Of a DNA stretch of 64,000 nucleotides, positions 45,871 through 56,960 are shown piece after piece. The stretch is from Dimargaris cristalligena (Eukaryota; Kickxellomycota; Dimargaritomycetes; Dimargaritales; Dimargaritaceae): positions 1-64,000 of the forward strand of contig JANBQC010000011.1 of NCBI GenBank assembly GCA_027576995.1, given 5' to 3'. The position numbers and the translations under genes were made by a program. Position 1 is the first letter of the stretch, and every line of letters begins with the position of its first letter. The notes under the pieces are model-generated. The model ran no database searches. It was not told where the DNA came from and was given only the letters and a program-made list of their open reading frames with translations.

Positions 45871-48252
45871 ATGCGGAAATGCAACTTCTACTTCCCGACC
45901 AATAACAAGGCCGCTGTGACCATCACCTCGGCCCTGTATGACCGCCGGGCCCTGGACTGTACGGCCCCGCTGGCCTTGGTCAATTCCCTTTCGCACCTCC
46001 ACTATCTCATCAACACCTCCACCCGTATCCGCGAGCTCGTCTCCACCGACGGCGGTTTTAACCGACTTATCCGGATCCTCAAAAACACCCAAGTCAAAAC
46101 CCATAATGTCATGAACGTGTGGAAATGGAGCCTCGCGTTTAACTGTCTTGTGGCCGCCGGTATCCGGGGTACCCAGGAGATTCGGGTGCAGCTAGTTAAT
46201 GTGGGTATCATTAAGGTGCTGTTCGATATCATGGAGGCCTATTTGAGTAATTTGAAATTCACGTCGATGCAGATTAAACACGGCGGCGCGGAAGGAGCTC
46301 ATCATCATTATGGAGCGAATCCGTATCAGCGGTACGCTAATACGGGGACATCAGCGGCCACCACCCACCACCAATTGCAGCACCAGCAACAAAATCAAAA
46401 TCAAACGCAACAACAACAACAACCACAACAACAGCAGCAGCAACACCTCAGCCACCATCAACAGCAGCTCCAACACTATCAGCAGCAATTGCAACAGCAG
46501 CAGCAACAGCACCAACATCAACACCAACACCACCATCAGGCCGCTCAGACATACAGTGGTCAAGGATCAGTACAGGCCCAACGCCCGACCACACAGCGCC
46601 AACTCACCGCGGGCAGTTTGGCCACGGCTAGTACAACGGGTTCAGTGGCAGCGGCGGCGTCCTCCTCCGCTGCTGAGCAAGAGGCCTACGCCCGATCACG
46701 GCAGTTATATGCCGCGCAAATGGCCGCCCGGAGTCAAGGGGCGGGCCCGGGCATGCGTAGCTCGACCGGTAATAATCCCATCTCCGCCGCCGTAGCTGAC
46801 GATGAAGATTCCGAACCCGAAGCAGCCAATGCTTATGATATCACTCGCTACCGGAACCTGCCCGTTCATTCGACTACCCGGGCTCGGTACCCGACTGGTA
46901 ATAATAACCAACTGCCTAGTGCTAGTAGTGTTACTCCGGCCACCGCTGCGGCGGCTGCTGCTGCTACCGCCGCCGCCGCTGCAGTGGCAGCGACAACTGT
47001 AGCATCGGGTAGCCAGAGCCAGCGGGAAAGTACCCGGGAGGGACACTACCGCCACCAACATGCTCGATCCCACGCTGGCCCTTCCGGCTCCACCACTACC
47101 CATGGGGCGTCTGCAGCCCACCATTACGGCCGTCAGTCAGCCGGGATGGCCAGTGCTCGTGGTAGTCATTCAGCCACTGCTGCCTACAACCCCCATGACC
47201 GAGCCCCGGAACACGGTGAATCCATGACCGGTTTTTCCTCGGACCTATCCTTCCTCGACAACGGACCTGAAGAGCCCTCGCAGTCAGAGACCACCGCCGC
47301 CAATACTAATGACCAACACCAAAACACCGCCGGCCGACCGGAGCGTTCCGTCCTTACCCCACCCCCACCGGACGTGGACGAAGACCAAGGCACTGAAGTG
47401 ACCATGACCCTCCCGGCCAGCCACGCCATTTCGCATTACGTGGCCCCCCAGAACGTCATGTACCGCATCGAAGACGCCTACCATTCGATGCAACTCCTGG
47501 GCTACCTCAGCAAATACCCGGACATTCGGCGTAAAATGCACGAAGACTACGAACGGGATGTGTTCGCCACGGTCGAACAATTCACCTTCCGCGGCCATCC
47601 GCACCACATCCGCCAGTGGGCCGTGGTGGTCATGCGGAACGGGTGCCGTAAAGACGAATCCCGTGACGGGCTCCGGCAGTGTGCCAATCTGGGCTGTTTG
47701 CGTTTCGAATCGTACCCCCGCGAATTCGCTAAATGCCGCAGGTGCCGGAAAGCGAAATACTGCGGAAAGGCGTGTCAGTCACGTGCGTGGGTCAATGGCC
47801 ATCGTAGTTGGTGTACCGAAACGCAGCCGTCGGAAGCGGCGGAATTGGACGAACAGGAGGCCCGGAATCGAGCGGAAAATGCGAGTGCTAATGTGGCGGC
47901 GACTACTGCTGCTGCTGCTGGGGTTGCTGGGGTTGTTACTCCTACTGGGGTAACCACCACCACTACCACAGCCATGGCTACTACTCCTGTTGCTGCTGCC
48001 ACGGCCCTCAATGCTAACGGTGCCGATACGAATCTACCCATTCCTGCGACATCCCCGGCACTACCGGCATCTATGACGCCTGGGTCGACTGCCGTGGTGG
48101 GGGCGGTTCGGACTCGCGCTTATTCGACGACCCGGGCTGGCACACAAGCAGCAGCAGCAGCATCGGCGACGGCAGGGGTTAACGCGGCTGCTTACGAGCG
48201 TCAACAACAGCAGCGACAGCAATTGCAGCAGCAGTACCAGCAATACCAACAA

Positions 48253-48283
<31 letters not shown>

Positions 48284-48357
48284 CACCTCATTCGCAGGCC
48301 CAGCAACCGCCGCAATCGCAACGAAGACACCGCCGACAGGGTGGACGTTACCAATAA
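45871..48357 (+). CDS. MYND zinc-finger protein, Mub1/samB-like
   Basis: A single-exon gene for 828 residues. The N-terminal 130 residues (MRKCNFYFPTNNKAAVTIT, then VNVGIIKVLFDIMEAYL) form a helical, armadillo-like region typical of Mub1/samB. A MYND zinc finger lies at about residues 604-648: CANLGC, then KCRRCRKAKYCGKACQ and HRSWC, with all expected Cys/His ligands visible. In yeast, Mub1 works with the ubiquitin ligase Ubr2 to degrade the proteasome-gene activator Rpn4; samB affects fungal morphogenesis. Just before the finger, ISHYVAPQNVMYRIEDAYHS is a conserved-looking block. Long polyglutamine/His tracts (about 168-230 and 775-815) and polyalanine runs interrupt the rest. The assignment is by domain layout and N terminus. 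Confidence 0.85.
46374..46540 (+). repeat. CAA/CAG/CAC repeat coding a Gln/His tract
   Basis: An imperfect glutamine- and histidine-coding repeat within the Mub1-like gene. CAA and CAG codons are mixed, which tends to stabilise such tracts. Confidence 0.9.
48199..48296 (+). repeat. CAG/CAA repeat coding a C-terminal Gln tract
   Basis: A second glutamine tract in the Mub1-like gene, with mixed CAA and CAG codons plus Tyr and Leu interruptions, near the C terminus. Confidence 0.9.
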
Positions 48358-49262
48358 ATGGTGCGGATTTTACGTACATGTAATGTACAGAGCCCCGTTA
48401 GTCACACTGGCCCGCTCTAGTAGTCGGTTTTCAAGTGGCATCCCACTTTGGGCAGAGCCGGGGAATGCAATATCTCCTCCACCCCTTCGGTTACCTGTTG
48501 CTTTGGCCATTCACCAGGTTTACCTGAGGCTATTATATATTTTTATATATTTTGAAGTTCCTACTCTCTACATCTCGGCGGTCCACCCACCCCTTGGTTT
48601 GATTTCCTTTTCTACCGCACCTCCCCTCCTTGTTCGATATAATGTTATCTACCGGATACTTTTTCGGGTCTTTGAAAAAATGATTAACTTAAATGATGTT
48701 ATTGGAATAACCACCCCTGGCGACTGATCAGCGATGTCTTGATGAAAAATAAGAACAGTGCCAATTACGACAAAATGTGAATGTGGAATTATTTGATCTT
48801 GAGAAGTAGCTGCCCAGCCAGTCTGACTATAATGCGAGGGCCTAAGTCGCAAAGCTTTGAATGGTATAAGCCGTTGGATCAGGACTAGGATAAAAAACTG
48901 CCTATATAACTATTCAGCATAACCAAATATATATCCACCGCTTATCCACTGAGGGCGAGCAATTTCGTTCCCATTTGTGAAACATCATACTTGGCAAAAC
49001 CCCGCGTATGGGGGGGAGGGGCTTTTCACTCTCAAGATATGCATATTTCCCCTTCTCTCACATACCACCGTCATCACCTTGTAAGGTTCAGTATTTCTCT
49101 GAAGCCCAGTCTACCTGTGTCGTTTTCCCCCTAGACTACCTCCGGCTCCTCTCTGCTTTATTCAATCTCTCACTCCATTTTCACCGGTTTCATTCCTCCG
49201 AGGAAACCCCACACCTGTCTCTCTCTCTCTCTCTGTCTGTCCCATCTCCCTCACCATAAGTC
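48358..49262 (+). promoter_or_regulatory. Intergenic region and leader of the KDS reductase gene
   Basis: AT-rich at first. TA-rich boxes lie near 48902-48909 and 48929-48936, followed by a pyrimidine-rich leader from about 49040 that includes a (CT)n run at about 49219-49236. The start codon follows at 49263. Confidence 0.45.
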
Positions 49263-49436
49263 ATGCTGGACCTTTCGGCCTGGACTTCGTCGTGTACCGT
49301 CACCACCGTTCTGTCGGCAGTGGTGGGGTATGCCATCTGGTTCGTAGTCTGCTCGATTCAAGCCCGCAAACGGGCTCCGCCGCTGAACTTCGAGGGTGAG
49401 GTACGTTTCGCCACAATAGCTGATCCACTTGAACCC

Positions 49437-49472
<36 letters not shown>

Positions 49473-50485
49473 CCGCTATCCCTCTTACCCCCTTCCCTTA
49501 CACCTATCACACTTCCAGTCCACGCAATTAATCCCACCTTCTCCATATCAATTCATTATCCCTCCTCCCTATCTCCTTCCTCTAGCACTGCTACATCACC
49601 GGCGGCAGTGCCGGTCTCGGCGAACAACTCGCCGTGCTTCTCGCCGAAGCCGGGGCCCACGTCACCATCGTGGCCCGCAATGAAAAGCAACTCGCCACCG
49701 CACAGGCCCTCATCGAGGCCCATCGACTCCACCCGGACACTCAGCGCATTAGGACGGTCTCCGCGGACGTGGCCGACCCCGTCGCCTGTACGCAAGCCCT
49801 GCACACGGCCGTCCGGCAGCAAAACGGGCTCACCCCGAAGTACGTGTTCGCCTGTGCGGGCACCACCACCCCGCGGTTCTTCCTGGACTACGCCGCCGCG
49901 GATTTCGAACGCACCATGCGGGTCAATTACTTCGGGGCCTTATATACCATCCAAGCCGCGGCCAAACTCATGATCCAAGCGGGTTGCCGCGGCCGGGTCG
50001 TCACCGTCAGTTCCCAAGCGGGTCTAGTCGGTATTCCGGGTTACAGCGAATACGCCCCCACCAAAGCGGCCCTGCGCATGCTGTCCGAAACCCTCTATTA
50101 CGAATTGGGCATCTACGGAATTATGGTCCACTGTTTCTTTCCGGCCAATATTAAAACCCCCGGATTCGCCCACGAAAACCAAACCAAACCCGCCATTACC
50201 CGGATCATCGATGGGGAAGACGAGGCCCTCGAACCCCGTGCTTGTGCCCAGCAGTTGTTGGCCGGTATGGCCAAGGGGTACCCGGCGATCGTGTCCGATC
50301 CCTTGGGGGATGTGGTGCGCGCCGTTTGTAAAGGCGTGGGCCCCGCGAATAACTTTGCCCTTGATACCCTGTATGTCGCCCTGGGTTGGTTCGCCGTACC
50401 CTTGTGGCGTGCGGTCACTTGGTGGCAGGTTCGTGACCTGGTCGCGACTGAAGCGGCGCAGCGCAAAGCTCAGCTCTCTTCCTAA
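49263..50485 (+). CDS. TSC10: 3-ketodihydrosphingosine reductase (two exons)
   Basis: Reduces 3-ketodihydrosphingosine to dihydrosphingosine with NADPH, the second step of sphingolipid synthesis at the ER. Exon 1 is 49263-49400 (GAG|GTACGT), exon 2 is 49586-50485 (CTCTAG|CAC), both phase 0, giving 345 residues. An N-terminal membrane helix (about 13-31) precedes the short-chain dehydrogenase fold: cofactor loop TGGSAGLG at 51-58, VNYFGALY, the catalytic Ser in VTVSSQAG (near 188), and YAPTK with Tyr202 and Lys206. The hydrophobic C terminus (TLYVALGWFAVPLW) agrees with Tsc10/KDSR. The usual catalytic triad appears complete. The 185-base intron holds a TA microsatellite. Confidence 0.92.
49440..49468. 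repeat. (TA)n microsatellite inside an intron
   Basis: A pure TA array of nearly 30 bases within the 185-base intron of the KDS reductase gene. Confidence 0.92.
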
Positions 50486-50862
50486 ATTTTCAAAGGCCTG
50501 GGAGGATGCCTTTGCTTTTCGGACCATCGATTGACATCTGGTTATTGGCATTCTCTACCAGCATACTACTTAATTTATTCAATCCATGGCTCGGTCGACC
50601 TAATTTACTAATACACATTTCGATTGCATCGTATAATGGTATGCTTTATTTTTTATTTCCAACGGTCAGCAATTAATGGGTGGAGGTATATTATACATTT
50701 ATTCGCTTATTCTGGTTGGGCCCGGAAGTGATTGGGAATAGCCACCAGGTAAAAATGTCAATAGGGGATCGGCAGAGAGCCAGAGGTCTACGTGGTATTT
50801 TGCGGGTGGCGGCTTTGAGGGCCGTATGGCCTCGAAAGAGTCGTCTAAAGCAAGTTAGATCA
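50486..50862. other. Spacer between convergent KDS reductase and SF3B6
   Basis: These 377 bases separate two convergent genes and should hold both 3' ends. No further feature is visible. Confidence 0.5.
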
Positions 50863-51606
50863 TTATTCGATTTGGTAGCGGCTAGGAATGAAGGAATCGT
50901 ATCAAGTGTCACAATATACATATAATCAACGAAGGGTTAGATCACAGAGCAATGGACTAAAAGATTCATTGCTATCGTGGCTAGAGGGATATTTTTTAAG
51001 ACTCCAATAATAGTGGTCACATATTGTATAATATCTTGTCAGAATTCCGGTCCAGTCAAATTGCTAAAGACATCTATATTCTACTTACGTTTTAAGCTTA
51101 TTAATTTCACTTTCTTTCCGATCCATTTCGGCCTTTCGGGACATTTTATGGGGCTGAAAGTATAGTACGATCAAGTACCGGCCCATCAAGTTAAACCCTT
51201 GAAGATGCTCGAGAGCCGTTTTGGCGTCGATGATATCCTCGTAGACCACATAGGCCGTGCCCTTTGTGGTCGTTTCATTACCCACGCGGATTTGCCGGAT
51301 GGCGCCGTACCGACCGAACAGGTCGTACAAGTCCTCATTGGTGATCTTGAATGGGAGATTGCGGATAAAGAGGATGCGGTTGACTTCGGGGGGTAGGCGA
51401 ACCTAACGGTCAAAGACCATAGCATTGGGTACGGTAGAGGCGAATGTATACAACAAAAAGAGGGGAGAGGTGAGCAAGTCGGTTATAAGTAGAGCAGGGA
51501 GACGATGGTGCTGGTCCATCGGCTTCGAATGGGAACTGCTGAAGCCGACCGTTGGTACGGAGAAGAACATGCTTACATTCGCTCGCGCTTTAAGATTCAT
51601 AGCCAT
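50863..51606 (-). CDS. SF3B6 (p14), U2 snRNP branch-site protein (three exons)
   Basis: A subunit of the SF3b complex of the U2 snRNP, found beside the branch-point adenosine in the nucleus. Exons: 51606-51577 ([10 protein letters not shown]), 51402-51089 and a 19-base last exon 50881-50863. Phases agree (0, then two bases plus one), giving 120 residues. The core is very close to human SF3B6: [37 protein letters not shown], then the RNP1-like [17 protein letters not shown]. One RRM spans about residues 19-93. The C terminus NKLKT-RYQIE corresponds to the KLLKEKYGI region of the human protein; this tiny last exon (after CATTCCTAG) is an inference. If it were wrong, the protein would end after 115 residues. 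Confidence 0.92.
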
Positions 51607-52823
51607 GGTCAAGGGGGGGAGGAGTGGTGAGGGAAAAGGCGGTTCCGAAATGAAGTGGATTATATGTCTTAGCAAAGGACTATTTCCTCTGGATGCACAG
51701 TCTAAATGGAAAGAATGGGAATAGTAAATTGCAATAACTAGCAAGTGGGAAAGAAAGTAAAGTGATAATTGACTGGAGTGGTGGGCTCAATACTGGTCTT
51801 TTTTACTGTGGTTGCCTGAGTCGTGTCGATACGACGCCTATTTGGAAAGTTCTCTCACTAATCGATGGCCGCTGGGCAATATTTAGCGTCTGGCCGAACG
51901 TATGAGTGTGTGGAGTTTTAGGGCCTTTGGACCTATATCCCTCATTCCTCTTAGATCTTAGAAAACCAATTATATACTGCTAGCTATAGCCATTAATTCT
52001 TGGAACCATATTATCCTCAATATTATCACAACTACAGCTGCCTTTTATGGGATTTTACATGAGTTTCCCCTGAACAAAGCCTAATAGCCCACGGGGCTTT
52101 CAAACTGTCGCCACTTTATCTTGAACATCGAACTGGCCAATCTTATTGCGGCTAAAAAAATGATTTTAATTCACGGAGCTCGGCTTCGTTATAACGTCTG
52201 GTGTGCATACCACATAGCCGCCCTACGTTCATGGCGACTATCCAGCGAATCCGCAGTCCTTATTTGGCAATTGGCTAGAGACAAATCGTACAATGTCCAA
52301 AATAATCCAGTCGTAGATTTTAGTTTAACATTCAACTGGTTTTCCTCTAGATCCTCCGAATTCCAGCCTGGAACACAATTTAAAAAATGCATGGAATTTT
52401 AAGCTTATCAATTGTAGACCAACAAGGACATTTCAAAGTTCACGTTAGCCCATCCTCTCCATACCCGGGCTTCAGCAGTTCTGATGTAAGACCAAAGGAC
52501 AAGGGTTTTTATTAGTGAGTGTTCAGTCCCAGTAAACAGCAAGGCAGCAACAGCGGACGTTCGGGTTCACTTTAAAAAAGTGTACTATATTGGTGGGTGC
52601 TAAGAAGAAAAAACAAGGTAATAGGACGCCGGGGACAATACCTATGCTAGCGCATGCCATGCACGAGAACCGGTGCTTGTTATATGTGCAGCATTCCCCC
52701 ATAGTCCAAGGGGGCGGACATTAGCCATGGTAGAGAGTTTAGATAGGACTGGATAGACAGCCCCTCCCACCTCTTTCGCTCGTACAGAAAGTCCCCCCAA
52801 CCGGGAGGATGGTAGCGGCAGCT
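51607..52823. other. Intergenic region, no gene seen
   Basis: Left part is the purine-rich leader of minus-strand SF3B6. A 93-residue + frame at 52121-52402 lacks support. The right part probably includes the 3' end of the collagen-like gene. Confidence 0.45.
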
Positions 52824-53273
52824 CTAATAAGCTGGGGGTGGAGCAGCGGTGACGTAGCCCTGGGGTTTCTGAATGGAGGTCGGGGCGGGAGCGGGGGGAG
52901 CAGCGGTGACATAGCCCTGGGGTTTCTGAGTGGAGGTAGGGGCGGGGGCGGGAGCCGGGGGATCGGCCGCGACATAGCCGGATGGCTTCTTGGTGCACGA
53001 TGGGGTCGGGGTGGCCGAGGCGGGGTAGACCGGGGCCGGAGCCGGGGCCTGGACGTAACCGCCAGCGGGGACAGCGACCGCGGCGGCGGCGGCCATGGGC
53101 GGGGCTTCCATGATGACCTGGTCCGATTCGCCGCCGTCTTGGCCATCCTGACCGTCCTGCCCATCTTTACCGTCTCGGCCACGGCGGCCGTCCTGTTGAG
53201 CGGTCACAAGGGAGGTGAAGACAATGCCGACGATGGTAAGAGCCATGAAGGATTTGAGGGTAGTGAAGTGCAT
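52824..53273 (-). CDS. Secreted collagen-like protein with proline-rich repeats
   Basis: A 149-residue protein. Residues 1-25 form a signal peptide (FMALTIVGIVFTSLVTA). Seven Gly-X-Y triplets follow at residues 29-49 (GRRGRDGKDGQDGQDGQDGG), a short collagen-like stretch rich in Asp and Gln. After an Ala-rich spacer come Pro/Ala/Thr-rich repeats built on KPQGYVTAAPPAPAP, two of them nearly identical in DNA (about 52846-52905 and 52906-52965), plus a diverged third with KPSGYVAADPPAP and a single Cys. It is probably exported or wall-attached. No catalytic domain is present. A TATA-like TTTTTATAAA lies about 50 bases upstream, and codon use is strongly GC-biased, suggesting good expression. Role unknown. 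Confidence 0.75.
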   Translation of the reverse strand: MHFTTLKSFMALTIVGIVFTSLVTAQQDGRRGRDGKDGQDGQDGQDGGESDQVIMEAPPMAAAAAVAVPAGGYVQAPAPAPVYPASATPTPSCTKKPSGYVAADPPAPAPAPTSTQKPQGYVTAAPPAPAPTSIQKPQGYVTAAPPPAY

Positions 53274-53317
53274 GTGGATGGTTTGTTGGAGGGAGAGGGG
53301 AGAAACCGGTAAGCTGG

Positions 53318-53327
53318 TTTATAAAAA
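53318..53327 (-). promoter_or_regulatory. TATA box of the collagen-like gene
   Basis: TTTTTATAAA on the minus strand, 45 bases upstream of the start codon, followed by a CT-rich leader (TCTCCCCTCTCCCTCC). Confidence 0.55.
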
Positions 53328-56300
53328 CAGTGGATGGTAATTGAGCAAGGAAAAGCGGAAGGACTATCGAACTTTTGGGGGGAATGGATGGATTGGAAGT
53401 GGAGGAGTTAAGTACGTTGAATGAAAATGAAATTACAGAAATTAGGCCAAGAATTAAATGATATTTAAGAATACGGATCAGCTGAATGTAGAAGAATGGC
53501 GCAACCAGGGCGGGTCTCAACTAACAAATACAGCAATTCTGCGAAAGGGATGCGACGAACAATACGGATCCAAGCCGGTTAGATGGTGCGGAGTTAAGAA
53601 TGGCACGGAGAAACACTGAGCCACAGGCTAGTAGATCAAAAATACTGGAAGAGATGGAGTTTAGAAGGAAAGGCTGAACTATAAAGGAAAGAATTGTAGT
53701 GGAGAATAGGCCAAATGTAACCGGTCAAATAGCTAATGGATTGAATACACCTGTACTATGGAGAGTTAAGATTCAAATCAACCGGGGGAGGGATCCGGTT
53801 TATATAAGGTATTCCCCAACTACCGGTAACCTCCGTTAGGAATTTCTGGCCACTGGCGAGGGATTTACTTCCCCATGGACCCAAGGGGGAGGGGGCGGGT
53901 GGAAGGGGCAAAAAAAAGAGAGATTGGAGATAGTATCCGCCCCCTTCACTGCCAACGAAGCGGCCCCGTATAGAGAGGCCCAGTTTCTTCCTATAGCCAT
54001 GAAACAATGGGCATGTCGGTCGAGATTGCACTATTGAGCGACTCTGCATAGCCCAAGGTGAGTGCGTTCTATTTTTGTGACCCAACTTTTAGCCGGGTGT
54101 ACCGGCACTGCAGCAGCCACCAGTTCCAAAATGCCGCCAGAGACTCATGGCGCCGTCGTCCTCTGTCAGCAGCCGTGGTCCGAGGCACCTTGTTAACCGG
54201 GGTCAAACAGAACTGCGATCCCCCAATAAGGGGAAGATTCATACTTTGGGGGGTTTTCCAAAGGTACGTTGTATGTAAATAGAGATGGTATATACGAGAA
54301 GTATGTAGTAATAGAGTGGAGTGGGTGGTGATGATGTATATGGGGCGGCAGATTACTGAGGTATTAAAGCCAAGAAGAGGTTGGGTTGGCATCTATGGCT
54401 AGCTGGTGTGCCCATCTACCGCCTTCCCACGTCTGTAGCAATGTTTGCATATGTACAGCACTTTAATGCTCCTGGGCCCACACCAATCTTTCCAAGTATG
54501 GTCGGTTCCGCTTCCCCTGGCCGCGGGCTTCAGCATGGCGTATGCTTTGGGTCGGGGTTTAATAAGCCCCGTGTATTAAATGTACTAGCGGCAATCTGGT
54601 ACAACACACCATCTTCTGTTTCCAGCCCGGCCGCTGGTCTTTTTACACCACAATTGAATGAAAAAAGAAAAGAAAATAATAAGAAGGAGACGGGACAGTA
54701 TGCCTTGTGTAGCGGATGGGCTGCCTGGCCTAACTGTATGGTCAATGCGGAACTAATGCAAACTGCACTGGAAACCAACCCGGCCAAACAACATCTCTTC
54801 CCCTTATACCAGGTCCACCTTAACTTCTCCTCACCAGACAAGCACTCCGTTGCAGGGCACATAGCCTCCACCCTAAGCCTGGCGAAGGCTTCCGGTTAGT
54901 ATACTGTTCAATATATATCTCTTATCAATGGCCCGGTGTATCTCCTACTTGCATAGTATTACATCTCCAGTCTTCCAAAGAACGTTCCTGTTTATGGTGC
55001 TGTATTGTTGGACTACCCCCACTCCTAGCTTCACGATTCATAGTTGGCGGTATAAATATCGATAGAGATCTTATGAACACATCCGCCTCATCTGTCGGCA
55101 TATCATATAAATAGATTCCCCCGAATCCCAAGCGCTTAGTCATGTATAACCCCACGAATAAACATTTGATTCCCACCACAAGTTATAACCTCCCATACGT
55201 ACCAGAATAGCCTACACCAAATAATAATAGTCTTAAGGTTGCTCAAACCCATGTTGCGAAGGGCGTCTAATAATATAGCAGTATATAATGCATCGTATTT
55301 AACGAATAATCTTAAAATTGATGACATCCAAGTCGCAGTTTCTGAACTGCCCAGGTCTTATCCATGGGACGCAGTATATCAATGGCCGAAGCAGTTTAAT
55401 CGCCTTTGAACCCCCCCCGGTCTTTCTCATGCGTCTATTAAACATCCGTACTCTATCACCACTTATTCACTATCCATTATCTACGTGCCTTATCTTCTGG
55501 TAGTGTCCTTTAACACCATCTTAACTGGCCCTGTTGTATGGCCCAACTGTGTGCTTGGCCCTATAAAGCCATACATATATATATTACCTAGCCCCAGTTA
55601 ATGGATCAATTATTCAATTGCTCCTCGCTGTTTAACTTACTGATCAAATAACCCCTAGTACTCCCATTCATTATTTTATAAAGTACGATTTGAAACCATG
55701 ATTCCAATGTCCCTCTATGGACTTGTCCTAGGAATAGGGCGTTTTAATATTTTCTATAATTCAACCTACGACACCTAGCCTGCTAGATAAATACGACACC
55801 GTGCCTTTATAGCCCGTTGGGAACATGCTAAAAACATCGATGCCCCTGTCACCCTAAACTAATGCTGATATTGACACCTTTGAAACAAATGGGTATTATA
55901 TGTTACAGTGAAGCATAACCGGCTCCATGACTGCCACGGTATTTATCCTATAGCAACGTCCAATACTATACATGCAATCCATTACCTATCCCTACCGATA
56001 CTTAGAGGCCTACTCCGCCAGTTTCCACCATTTCTCTGAGCGCCTTCCCGTGGTCAGAGGGTACCCTCCAATGCTGCCATTCTTTTTTCTAATTTGTCCG
56101 TCCTACGAGGTCCTTCAATACTCCTCCAGGTCACCTCCTATTGATTCCCCAGTATATTCAATAGTACGTACTATAAGTCTACCACTGGTTAATACCCTTT
56201 GTTTAGACGTAATCTTCCCTATGGTTGGTACCACTCCTCGATTACAACCAAATCCCCGTTGACAGTCATCCCAGCCTAGTAGAATTCCACTCAATGGATT

Positions 56301-56960
56301 TACATGTGGTGTTCGAGCGCCGAACCATTGAAGCTCCCTTGGTCCGTTGGTTTGGGGCTCACCTATCTGATAAATGAGATAAGTTTATTTCAAACTGACA
56401 TTTGTTAACGATTTACGCGTGCCATTTAAGCTATAATCAGTCCAAGGCATTATAAATGTTGCTACCATACGCTCACCCTAACAACTAGCAGCAAAAAAAA
56501 AAGAGTAAGGTGCCTCCGTTTTTTGTTTATTTATATGCTGCTAATAAAATACGCTTTCGAAGGGCCCTATGGTATATTGTTACAGGTAGGTGACATAGTT
56601 AAGCAAGTGTATCCTACCAAAAACTCACATTTGGTGTTTTCCATGTATTTGAAGGTACTATTCCTTAAATTTGAACTGGAACCCCCCCTATCGGCAATTA
56701 AACTGAAGAGAGATACTTATTTCTAATAACACCACCACCTACTTCCACACCAGAGCGCATAGTCGGAATAGTTATCTCAAAGTACCCAATAGCACAATAA
56801 TGGTCAAATATGATTAATTTAATAGATATTTATTTCTACGGAGGGAGCATACATATACAAAGCAAAGTCGTCTAACTAAATAAACGAAAGTGAGTTGAAA
56901 AATAAAATAGAGGAAAATATCGTGAAATAATATTGGTAAACGAGCATACTGGATTTGGTT
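53328..56960. other. Intergenic region, no gene supported
   Basis: The longest frame (54381-54899, 172 residues) opens at a TTG, has mixed composition and no recognisable motif, and I do not call it. The frame at 55972-56262 sits in pyrimidine-rich sequence. A poly-A run lies near 56493. I see no repeats or mobile-element signs. Confidence 0.45.

Noticed and set aside
46351..47124. Leu- and Val-rich minus frames opposite the Mub1-like gene
   Set aside because: Antisense shadows of CAG/CAA and GCN repeats.
54381..54899. A 172-residue + frame
   Set aside because: Opens at TTG, has no recognisable motif and no supporting promoter or splice pattern.
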